Assembly (NCBI GenBank): GCA_002337925.1
Contig: DDHB01000051.1
Span: forward strand, 12,174 to 25,248
Source of the DNA: Sporomusaceae bacterium UBA1887
GTDB lineage: Bacteria; Bacillota; Negativicutes; Sporomusales; DSM-15969
DNA: 13,075 nt
Direction: 5' to 3'
Shown here: positions 1 to 7,055 of the stretch, in pieces
How the letters are laid out: each line of letters opens with the position of its first letter
How positions within the stretch are numbered: position 1 is the first letter of the stretch
Program-made: the position numbers and the translations under genes
Notes under the pieces: model-generated
Databases searched by the model: none
Told to the model about the DNA's origin: nothing
Seen by the model: the letters and a program-made list of their open reading frames with translations, nothing else

Positions 1-222
1 AGACAAGTGGTTCTGGCTGGTGGTGTGGCCGCTAACAGCAAACTGCAAAGTCTGTTAGGAGACGCATGCAGCAGTAGAGGAATTCCGTTATATTTTCCGT
101 CATCGTTGCTTTGTACAGATAATGCAGCAATGATTGGCTGCCGGGCTTATTACAAAGCTCAGGCCAATAAATTTGCTGATTTACGCTTGAATGCCCTGCC
201 TTCGTTAAAATTAGGGCAGTAA
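1..222 (+). CDS. tsaD: TsaD, tRNA N6-threonylcarbamoyladenosine transferase, C-terminal fragment
   Basis: The reading frame is open from the first base and runs to TAA at 220-222, so this is the 3' end of a gene that starts outside the window. It encodes the last 73 residues. The visible sequence has the family's conserved GGVAANSxLQ segment and the later C-T-D-N-A-A-M motif, whose Asp belongs to the metal/ATP site of the Kae1/TsaD fold (family knowledge). TsaD, with TsaB and TsaE, transfers threonylcarbamoyl to A37 of ANN-decoding tRNAs in the cytoplasm. The gene ends one base before a DnaA-box cluster. No terminator is visible after it. The older name is gcp; in Bacillus subtilis this gene also lies in the groESL neighbourhood (from memory). 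Confidence 0.93.
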   Translation, partial: RQVVLAGGVAANSKLQSLLGDACSSRGIPLYFPSSLLCTDNAAMIGCRAYYKAQANKFADLRLNALPSLKLGQ

Positions 223-223
223 T

Positions 224-342
224 TGTGGATTAATAATTATACTACAATTGTGGATACTGTGGATAAATAGTAATTTCATGCGGAAAATGGGATGTTTGGA
301 TTGTGGATAAAGCTGTGGATATTGTGGATAAACCGGGGATAA
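224..342 (-). promoter_or_regulatory. DnaA-box cluster (TTATCCACA repeats)
   Basis: Six copies of the 9-mer TGTGGATAA, the complement of the DnaA box TTATCCACA, all lie in one orientation. Perfect copies are at 258-266, 302-310 and 323-331. One-mismatch copies are at 224-232, 249-257 and 314-322. A weaker two-mismatch copy is at 334-342. Two abutting pairs, 249-266 and 314-331, are 18-mers that differ by a single base. Such density is not expected by chance. The known role of such boxes is binding of the replication initiator DnaA. No dnaA, dnaN or rpmH lies nearby, so an accessory DnaA-titration or regulatory site is more likely than oriC. The cluster also fills the space upstream of the sensor kinase gene and could influence its transcription. 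Confidence 0.85.
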
Positions 343-476
343 CTAAAAATGCTCAAAGTGTAGAGTTACATAGTTACAAAAATATCCTAAAAGCTTGTGA
401 AAATTAGCAGCTAGTAACAAGGAATTTGAGCAATGCTGGTGGAATAGATAAAAATTCAAATCAGCGGGAGGTTGCT

Positions 477-1889
477 ATGGGAATTGTGGCAGATGTATGC
501 CGGAAAACAACTACTTTGTCAGCTGTTCAAATTGACAGGCTGGAACAAAGTTGTACTCTATTGCAGCTTGCCAGCGATCTATCTCACGCTCAAGCTACTG
601 TTTATTCGCGGGCGATTCATGAACAGTTTCTGGTAATTGTTGCTCAAGCAAGACCGAATACTACATTGGTTAAAGATAGAACCAATTTGCTGGGGTCTAC
701 TGTTCAGTCAGCAGAAGAGCCGCTTGTATGGCGTACATTAAACTCGGGTGAGCATATTGCCGGACAGCGCGAATGGGCAATCGGCCTGGTTGCCGAAATG
801 CAGACTTCAGCCTTGTACGATGATGAAGGCAACATTATAGCAGTTGTCAGCTTTGAGACGGGTGGAGTTGAAACGGTGCTGGGGCAAAATATCCTCATGG
901 AGACTGCCAACATGCTGTTAAGTATGACACACAGCCGCGGTGGCGCTGTCTACCGTCAGTTATCTGCACGCGATGGCATCATCTTAGTTGATGAGCAAGG
1001 TGAAATTATTTTTGCTAATGCTGCTGCCAACAGCATATATAATATTATGGGTGTAGGACGAATGGTAGGGCGCCGAGTCTATGACCGCCGTATCAATTTG
1101 CGCCTAGCTCAAAAGGCAGCCAGTACTCAAATTGCCAATGAAGAAGAACTGGAACAAGGACAGATGGTTCTTGTTCAGCGGGCAATTCCTATCATAGTAG
1201 CTGGCAAAACGGTTCGCACAGTTGTTATCACTGCCGATGTGACCGAACTGAAGCAAAAAGAAAAAGAACTGTTGATTAAGTCAGCTGTCATCCAGGAAAT
1301 TCATCACCGTGTCAAAAATAATCTGCAGACAATTGCCAGTCTGCTGCGACTGCAGGCACGCCGCACTCAGTCTGATGAAGTAAAAGCAGCTCTTAGAGAA
1401 AGTGTCAACCGGATTTTAAGCATATCAGTTGTGCATGAATTCTTATCCCAGCAAGATGCAGAAGTGATCGATGTCGCCGAAGTTGCAAAGAATATTTTGG
1501 ACCTGGTGATTCAAAATATGCTGGAGCCCAATTTTAACATACAAACAATCTTTAACGGTCAGACGGTGATCATGCCTTCTGAGCAGGCTACAAGTTTGGC
1601 ACTTGTTATTAATGAGTTGATCCAGAACTCGATAGAGCATGGTTTTATTGGTCTCAAAGAAGGTCTGATCGGACTTGATATTGCAATATTGCCTGATACG
1701 TATCAGATTGATATCTATGACAATGGTGTTGGTCTGCCGGAACATTTCGGGCAGCGTTCTTCCAGCAGTCTTGGCCTCCAAATTGTCCGTACACTCATTG
1801 AGACAGATTTAGGCGGTCGTTTTGAATTATATTGCAAAAACGGCACTCATGCCTGTATTACCATTCCTAGACCAAGGGAGGGAGAGTAA
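477..1889 (+). CDS. PdtaS/EutW-like sensor histidine kinase (HisKA_2)
   Basis: This is a cytoplasmic sensor kinase of about 470 residues with no membrane segment. An N-terminal GAF-like/H_kinase_N sensor region spans about residues 1-140 and a PAS domain about 160-255, starting near DGIILVDEQGEI. The HisKA_2 phosphoacceptor box EIHHRVKNNLQ follows, with H276 and H277. The HATPase domain shows an N box (NELIQNSIEHG, about 379-389), a G1 box (DNGVGLP, from D415) and a G2 box (SLGLQIV). The architecture matches mycobacterial PdtaS and enterococcal EutW, whose partners are ANTAR antiterminators, and the next gene is exactly such a partner, three bases downstream. ATG 477 is chosen because GGGAGG at 466-471 sits five bases before it. 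An in-frame TTG at 426 would add 17 residues, but its AAGGAA is only one base away. The ligand sensed cannot be read from sequence. Confidence 0.9.
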   Translation: MGIVADVCRKTTTLSAVQIDRLEQSCTLLQLASDLSHAQATVYSRAIHEQFLVIVAQARPNTTLVKDRTNLLGSTVQSAEEPLVWRTLNSGEHIAGQREWAIGLVAEMQTSALYDDEGNIIAVVSFETGGVETVLGQNILMETANMLLSMTHSRGGAVYRQLSARDGIILVDEQGEIIFANAAANSIYNIMGVGRMVGRRVYDRRINLRLAQKAASTQIANEEELEQGQMVLVQRAIPIIVAGKTVRTVVITADVTELKQKEKELLIKSAVIQEIHHRVKNNLQTIASLLRLQARRTQSDEVKAALRESVNRILSISVVHEFLSQQDAEVIDVAEVAKNILDLVIQNMLEPNFNIQTIFNGQTVIMPSEQATSLALVINELIQNSIEHGFIGLKEGLIGLDIAILPDTYQIDIYDNGVGLPEHFGQRSSSSLGLQIVRTLIETDLGGRFELYCKNGTHACITIPRPREGE

Positions 1890-1892
1890 TCC

Positions 1893-2474
1893 ATGGAAAA
1901 CTTACGAATTGTAGTTGCTGATAACGAATCCATCATCCGCATGGACTTGCGTGAACTTCTGGAAGAGGCAGGCCATACGGTGGTAGGCGAAGCTACCGAT
2001 GGTGTTAAAGCCGTTGATTTAGCCCGCAAACATCGCCCCGACCTGGTCATCATGGATATTAAAATGCCAGAAATGGACGGCATTACTGCTGCCAAAATTA
2101 TCTCTAATGAGAAATTAGCGCCTGTATTGCTTCTGACTGCTTTCAGTCAAAAGGATATTGTGGAGAAAGCTAAGGATTCCGGTGTTTTGGCCTATTTGGT
2201 TAAGCCAGTTAAAGAGGTAAATCTTTTTCCTGCTATGGAAATTGCTATTTCCCGTTTCCAGGAGTTTGCGGAACTGGAACGGGAATTGGAAGATGTGAAA
2301 AACTCGCTCGAAACTCGCAAAATTCTTGACCGGGCGAAAGGCATACTCATGGATGCATATAACCTGAGTGAAAATGAAGCGTATCGCCGTATTCAACAAT
2401 ACAGTATGAGTAAACGGAAATCGATCCGTGAAGTGGCGGAAGCAATAGTCGAAGCGTCAACCAAAAAAAAATGA
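1893..2474 (+). CDS. ANTAR-domain response regulator (RNA-binding antiterminator)
   Basis: This 193-residue protein has an N-terminal receiver domain (about 1-120) and a C-terminal ANTAR domain (about 128-188). Receiver landmarks are D10, phosphoacceptor D55 in VIMDIKMP, T82 and K104 in the LVKP motif. The ANTAR part shows the family signature RAKGILM, then LSENEAYRRIQQ and REVAEAIVEA. By family knowledge, phosphorylated ANTAR regulators dimerise and bind paired RNA hairpins in leaders, preventing transcription termination. It lies three bases after the kinase stop, with an AGGGAGGGAG ribosome site inside the kinase's last codons, so the two are translated as a coupled pair. A terminator follows. 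No target operon with the typical two hexaloop hairpins was recognised in this window, so its regulon is elsewhere. It resembles PdtaR and EutV. Confidence 0.93.
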   Translation: MENLRIVVADNESIIRMDLRELLEEAGHTVVGEATDGVKAVDLARKHRPDLVIMDIKMPEMDGITAAKIISNEKLAPVLLLTAFSQKDIVEKAKDSGVLAYLVKPVKEVNLFPAMEIAISRFQEFAELERELEDVKNSLETRKILDRAKGILMDAYNLSENEAYRRIQQYSMSKRKSIREVAEAIVEASTKKK

Positions 2475-2482
2475 GATTGTAT

Positions 2483-2527
2483 AAAATCGCCAGAAGGTGA
2501 AAAACTTACCAAAGGCGGTTTTTTTTT
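2483..2527 (+). terminator. Rho-independent terminator after the kinase/ANTAR pair
   Basis: TCGCC at 2487-2491 pairs with GGCGG at 2514-2518 (one G-U). Flanking A and T runs extend the stem, a smaller inner stem GGTGA/TTACC is possible, and the run of T from 2519 to 2527 completes an intrinsic terminator nine bases after the stop codon. Confidence 0.85.
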
Positions 2528-2553
2528 GGCAAAAAAAATATGCATTTTTTGCC
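2528..2553. repeat. 26-bp near-palindrome upstream of the groESL promoter
   Basis: GGCAAAAAA at 2528-2536 is the exact reverse complement of TTTTTTGCC at 2545-2553, with an 8-base AT-rich centre. It lies directly after the preceding terminator's T tract and ends nine bases before the groESL -35 box. It could be a second weak hairpin, an A-tract bend or an operator. No known factor is recognised. Confidence 0.5.
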
Positions 2554-2561
2554 TAAGCCCC

Positions 2562-2590
2562 TTGATTTTTACAGTTAAATTAGATAATAT
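2562..2590 (+). promoter_or_regulatory. Sigma-A-type promoter of groESL
   Basis: TTGATT at 2562-2567 and TAATAT at 2585-2590 are separated by 17 bases. GATAAT at 2583-2588 is an alternative -10. Transcription would start near 2597, immediately before the CIRCE operator, which is the usual arrangement for HrcA-repressed groE operons. Confidence 0.7.
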
Positions 2591-2601
2591 TAGTATTGTA
2601 A

Positions 2602-2628
2602 TTAGCACTCGCCATCATCGAGTGCTAA
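2602..2628 (+). promoter_or_regulatory. CIRCE operator (HrcA binding site)
   Basis: TTAGCACTC at 2602-2610 and GAGTGCTAA at 2620-2628 form a perfect 9-bp inverted repeat with a 9-base spacer, identical to the CIRCE consensus. By family knowledge the HrcA repressor binds here and releases on heat shock, when GroEL is titrated. It lies at the expected transcription start of groES, where it would also form a hairpin in the mRNA leader. No hrcA gene is in the window. Confidence 0.97.
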
Positions 2629-2670
2629 CAAGAAGTCAAAACAAAAGTTATATAAAAGGAGGTCTTTTCA

Positions 2671-2955
2671 ATGATTAAGCCATTAGGCGACAGAGTAGTC
2701 ATTAAGGTACTGGAAAGAGAAGAAAAAACCAAGAGTGGTATCCTGCTTCCCGATACTGCCAAGGAAAAACCCCAGGAAGGCCTGATCGTAGCTGTTGGCA
2801 CTGGTAAAGTACTGGAGAACGGACAACGCGTGGCGCTGGAAGTAAAAGACGGCGACAAAGTTATATTCTCCAAGTATGCTGGTACTGAAGTGAAACTCGA
2901 CGGCCAAGATTATCTGATTCTTAGTGAAAGAGATATCCTGGCAATCGTTGAATAA
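2671..2955 (+). CDS. groES: GroES, 10-kDa co-chaperonin
   Basis: This 94-residue protein is the usual length for the Hsp10 co-chaperonin. It forms a heptameric lid on GroEL in the cytoplasm and closes the folding chamber in each ATP cycle. It starts with the family's IKPLGDRVVIK strand. The GroEL-contacting mobile loop is visible at about residues 17-36 (EEKTKSGILLPDTAKEKPQE), followed by the EGLIVAVGTGK strand and the C-terminal DYLILSERDILAI. AAAGGAGGT at 2655-2663 gives a strong ribosome site seven bases before ATG. It is first in a CIRCE-controlled operon, with groEL 40 bases downstream. Confidence 0.98.
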   Translation: MIKPLGDRVVIKVLEREEKTKSGILLPDTAKEKPQEGLIVAVGTGKVLENGQRVALEVKDGDKVIFSKYAGTEVKLDGQDYLILSERDILAIVE

Positions 2956-2995
2956 CTTCTTAATTTGAAAATAAATTTGTGGAGGTAATACATAA

Positions 2996-4642
<1,647 letters not shown>

Positions 4643-4769
4643 TCACGCCTCTCTAGCTTGTGGCATATAAGGGTCTATTGTGCGATAAATCCTTAAGGAA
4701 CACAGCCTGACCAATTTCATCAATAAAAAAACTAATTCAACTTGGATGAGTGACCAGGTTAAGTTAGCT

Positions 4770-4814
4770 GAGGCTTCTCATGAGTTCGCATGAACTTGTG
4801 GGGAGCCTCTTTTT
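4770..4814 (+). terminator. Rho-independent terminator of groESL
   Basis: GAGGCT at 4770-4775 pairs with AGCCTC at 4804-4809. The intervening CTCATGAGTTC and GAACTTGTGGG arms continue the stem with G-U pairs around a GCAT loop, and TTTTT follows at 4810-4814. It lies about 127 bases after the groEL stop; the interval 4643-4769 holds nothing else that I recognise. A further short hairpin (CCGCC/GGCGG, 4818-4832) directly follows and abuts the stop of the convergent small gene. Confidence 0.85.
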
Positions 4815-4832
4815 ATGCCGCCTATTGGGCGG

Positions 4833-5033
4833 TCAAAGATTTTCTAACTTGCTAATTCTCTGTTCAAAATTAGTAAGCAGCTCGCTCAAAGCATTTTCTG
4901 TTCTTTCATTTCTGAATCGTTCTTTTCTTTCGCAGCGTTGAGCTAATAATTCTGCGCCAAATCCAATGATATGTCCCAAAATAGTAACTGCAATAGCTAA
5001 AAGTATTAATCCATCCACATCATCACATTTCAT
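4833..5033 (-). CDS. Small single-pass membrane protein, unknown function
   Basis: This 66-residue protein has one hydrophobic helix at about residues 8-30 (DGLILLAIAVTILGHIIGFG). A charged segment rich in Arg and Glu follows (ERKERFRNER), then a short amphipathic coiled-coil-like tail (about 45-66) ending SKLENL. The start is set by GGGAG eight bases upstream of the ATG at 5033; an upstream in-frame ATG at 5048 overlaps that ribosome site and is less likely. The gene is convergent with groEL and divergent from the gene at 5177. A possible minus-strand TTGACT (5072-5077) and TATAAA (5053-5058) are only 13 bases apart, so the promoter is uncertain. The family is not recognised. The clear ribosome site and the helix-plus-tail layout argue that it is real. 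Confidence 0.65.
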   Translation of the reverse strand: MKCDDVDGLILLAIAVTILGHIIGFGAELLAQRCERKERFRNERTENALSELLTNFEQRISKLENL

Positions 5034-5128
5034 AATTGTAACTCCCATAAATTTTATACAGTTTATGATTTAGTCAATATTTTGGTTCAAATGAAAAAAG
5101 ATATTGCAGATGAGAATTTGTTCTGATA

Positions 5129-5156
5129 TTGCCTTTGCTTAGTTTTGTCCTATAAT
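5129..5156 (+). promoter_or_regulatory. Sigma-A-type promoter of the gene at 5177
   Basis: TTGCCT at 5129-5134 and a perfect TATAAT at 5151-5156 are spaced by 16 bases. Initiation near 5162-5163 would leave a leader of only about 14 bases that begins at the GGGAGG ribosome site (5163-5168). Confidence 0.65.
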
Positions 5157-5176
5157 AAAGGAGGGAGGTAGATAAC

Positions 5177-5809
5177 ATGCAAGACTATACTGCGAAAGCC
5201 CTGCTGCCGGCCTGCAGCTTAAATGAAATGATATTGCGTCAATTATGGGTTTGCTTCGGACAAGCGGGCACTTTTACCTGGTGTGCCGAAATTGGTACAG
5301 GTGGAGACCGCCTTGGTAAGGACAATGACCGCCCGTCTCAAACCATACAAGATTGGCAGCAAATGATTACCTTGCTGGAGCAGCTGGCATATATTGATTA
5401 TATAGTGCTTACTGTAGAAGTACCGGACTCTGGCACCATTGCTATTGTCTTTTGCAATTACCCCCCTGCAGGCGGCTCTTATGTAATAACTGGTAAACTT
5501 GAGAAATGGGTGCACGAGAAGGCAGAAGCGATTCAACATGTATTTACCGCCCGGCAGGATGAACAGACAACTCGCGTATATAGCAAATGGGTTTTTGGTG
5601 CAATTCAAACGCTTCTGCCACTTAGCATTGCGTTTATTGTAGTGATTGCAGCGGCTGTTCTGCTAATCCCGGCAGAGTTTAGGCGCAGCGATTTTATCTG
5701 GTGGATAACAGCCGGTACGGTTGTGCTTACGCTGCGGCTCGCTTACAGTATCTCAGATCAGCTGATCCTATATATAGTAAAAAAATTCCCCTACGTACGC
5801 TGGCAATAG
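5177..5809 (+). CDS. Uncharacterised protein with two C-terminal membrane helices
   Basis: I do not recognise this 210-residue protein. The first 130 residues are soluble-looking, with scattered Trp and Cys (W24, C26, W35, C36) and no recognised catalytic motif. The C-terminal third contains two hydrophobic helices at about 141-164 and 173-195, separated by a short polar loop (EFRRSDF), followed by a basic tail ending KKFPYVRWQ. The short loop predicts a hairpin anchor with the large N-terminal domain and the tail on the same side of the membrane. GGGAGG at 5163-5168 precedes ATG by eight bases. The deacetylase gene starts 66 bases after the stop with no terminator between, so the two may be one transcript and this protein may act in envelope or spore assembly. 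That link is inference from position only. Confidence 0.8.
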   Translation: MQDYTAKALLPACSLNEMILRQLWVCFGQAGTFTWCAEIGTGGDRLGKDNDRPSQTIQDWQQMITLLEQLAYIDYIVLTVEVPDSGTIAIVFCNYPPAGGSYVITGKLEKWVHEKAEAIQHVFTARQDEQTTRVYSKWVFGAIQTLLPLSIAFIVVIAAAVLLIPAEFRRSDFIWWITAGTVVLTLRLAYSISDQLILYIVKKFPYVRWQ

Positions 5810-5875
5810 GAAAACGCATAATGGGCCATCTTCAAGCATAGATTGGTAGTGTATGTTGGGAGGTGGAGCGGAATT

Positions 5876-6619
5876 ATGATTCTTGATTTGCGCCGGCTGT
5901 TTAGCCATCGGCACATTTTTTTCAGTATCATCGGTCTTTTTGCCATCAGTGCGGTTTATGTCCAGGTTTCGGATCAAATTAATACCAATGGCCCTATCGC
6001 AATTGCAGCTACCAGGACGGAGCAAAAGGTAGTGGCATTGACTTTTGATCATTCGTGGGGCAATAAATTTACGCCATCCATTTTGGATACCCTAAAGAAA
6101 AATGATACGAAAGTTACTTTTTTTATCATGGGACCCTGGGCAAAAAAGTTCCCGGAAGTTGCTCAGCGCATGGTAGCCGACGGGCATGAAATAGCCAGCC
6201 ATGGCTATCGCCATGAGAACTATGGCGATAGAACGCCGGAATGGGTAAAAGAGGACCTTCAGAAAGCACATGCCCAGATTAAAGAAGTGACAGGCGTAGA
6301 CGCAACCTTGATGCGCCCGCCAAATGGACACTATAATCAAAAGTCGTTGCAGGCCACTCAGGAAGTTGGCTATAAAACGATTATCTGGAATGTAGACTCT
6401 TTGGACTGGAAAAATCCCGGCAGGGACGTCATCGTTGACCGGATTATGAAGCGACTCAAGCCAGGGGCGATTATTCTCATGCATGCATCTGACACACCGG
6501 TTCAAACGGCAGAGGCATTGCCAATCCTGATGGAGAAAATAAAAGCTGAAGGCTATCAGATCGTTACGGTCGGTGAGCTCTTGGATAAGTACAGTGAGAA
6601 AGGCATACAACGCCACTAA
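5876..6619 (+). CDS. pdaB: PdaB-like sporulation polysaccharide deacetylase
   Basis: This 247-residue NodB-fold deacetylase is anchored by an N-terminal membrane helix (about 14-31), so the catalytic domain is outside the membrane, or in the forespore intermembrane space. By family knowledge such enzymes remove acetyl groups from peptidoglycan sugars, and PdaB homologues are needed for spore stability. Motif 1 is TFDHSWG (D58, H59), where most deacetylases have TFDD. Motif 2 is SHGYRH with H109 and H113, the metal-binding His pair. Motif 3 is RPPNG (147-151), and the later motifs are SLDW and ILMHAS (H203). The TFDxSWG signature and the short length point to the YbaN/PdaB group. ATG 5876 follows GGGAGGTGGAG (5858-5868); an upstream TTG at 5843 lacks a ribosome site. 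No terminator is seen after it. Confidence 0.85.
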   Translation: MILDLRRLFSHRHIFFSIIGLFAISAVYVQVSDQINTNGPIAIAATRTEQKVVALTFDHSWGNKFTPSILDTLKKNDTKVTFFIMGPWAKKFPEVAQRMVADGHEIASHGYRHENYGDRTPEWVKEDLQKAHAQIKEVTGVDATLMRPPNGHYNQKSLQATQEVGYKTIIWNVDSLDWKNPGRDVIVDRIMKRLKPGAIILMHASDTPVQTAEALPILMEKIKAEGYQIVTVGELLDKYSEKGIQRH

Positions 6620-6651
6620 TTAAGAAAGTTTCGGTACTAGTAATTTGACCG

Positions 6652-6672
6652 GGTTAGGTTTGAGGTTAGGTT
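6652..6672 (+). repeat. Short G-rich direct repeat
   Basis: GGTTAGGTT occurs at 6652-6660 and again at 6664-6672 (period 12), followed by GGGG. It lies between the deacetylase gene and the lysA promoter. No function is assigned. Confidence 0.5.
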
Positions 6673-6727
6673 GGGGAAAAAGATACTCAAGATAAACCAA
6701 AATTTAATGCGGTTAATGTACTAAAGG

Positions 6728-6757
6728 TTGACACTTGTTGCTGTCAGGCGCTATACT
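6728..6757 (+). promoter_or_regulatory. Sigma-A-type promoter of the lysine riboswitch-lysA unit
   Basis: A perfect TTGACA at 6728-6733 and TATACT at 6752-6757 are spaced by 18 bases. The predicted start near 6764 lies just upstream of the aptamer. The -10 box is part of the 12-bp palindrome TATACTAGTATA (6752-6763), probably fortuitous. Confidence 0.8.
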
Positions 6758-6775
6758 AGTATAAAATAAATATTG

Positions 6776-6950
6776 TTAGGTAGAGGTGCGGTTATTAATA
6801 GTAAGTATCTTGAGCTGGCCAGCGAAGACAGATACTGAAAGGAAGGGCCGCCGAAGTGAATGGCAGCAGGCCTGCTCCCGTTTGCTGGTTCTGGGCTGAA
6901 TCAAGCACAGGACTGTCATCCGATTTACGGATGGAGCGCTATCTTGCACG
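6776..6950 (+). promoter_or_regulatory. Lysine riboswitch (L-box) aptamer
   Basis: The L-box core is visible in order: AGAGGTGCG (6782-6790), AGTAAG (6800-6805), GAAAGG, GCCGAAG (6850-6856), CTGGGCTG and CTGTCATCC with the following GGATGGAG. P1 closes by GGTAG (6779-6783) with CTATC (6939-6943). In the unbound state the 3' P1 strand CTATCTT (6939-6945) can instead pair with AAGATAG (6986-6992) in the terminator loop, extending into the GC beside it and disrupting the terminator stem. Lysine binding would therefore stabilise P1, free the terminator and switch lysA off. This is a classic transcriptional off-switch and supports a lysine-biosynthetic role for the gene downstream. Confidence 0.95.
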
Positions 6951-6974
6951 GCTAAGTTAATTGAGTTATAAACT

Positions 6975-7013
6975 AGCGGTTTGCGAAGATAGTATTTACG
7001 CGAACCGCTTTTT
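6975..7013 (+). terminator. Riboswitch-controlled intrinsic terminator
   Basis: AGCGGTTTGCG (6975-6985) pairs with CGCGAACCGCT (6999-7009) over 11 bp with one G-U, followed by TTTTTATTATTTT. The loop carries AAGATAG, which can pair with the 3' P1 strand of the aptamer as an antiterminator. A near-exact third copy of the 5' arm follows at 7022-7032. Confidence 0.92.
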
Positions 7014-7055
7014 ATTATTTTAAGCGGTTTGCTACAATATTGAGGAGGAATAGAA

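Noticed and set aside
224..342. Chromosomal replication origin (oriC)
   Set aside because: The box density fits, but no dnaA, dnaN, rpmH or gyr genes are present and no clear unwinding element with DnaA-trio motifs was seen. tsaD and groESL neighbours fit an accessory cluster better.
426..476. Upstream TTG start for the sensor kinase
   Set aside because: AAGGAA lies only one base before TTG 426, whereas ATG 477 has GGGAGG at five bases. The added residues show no family resemblance.
6092..6616. 174-residue minus-strand frame opposite the deacetylase
   Set aside because: It is fully antisense to a well-supported gene and has no recognisable domain or ribosome site.
6752..6763. Palindrome TATACTAGTATA as a repressor operator
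   Set aside because: It overlaps the -10 box and is explained by AT-rich promoter sequence; the lysine riboswitch already accounts for regulation.
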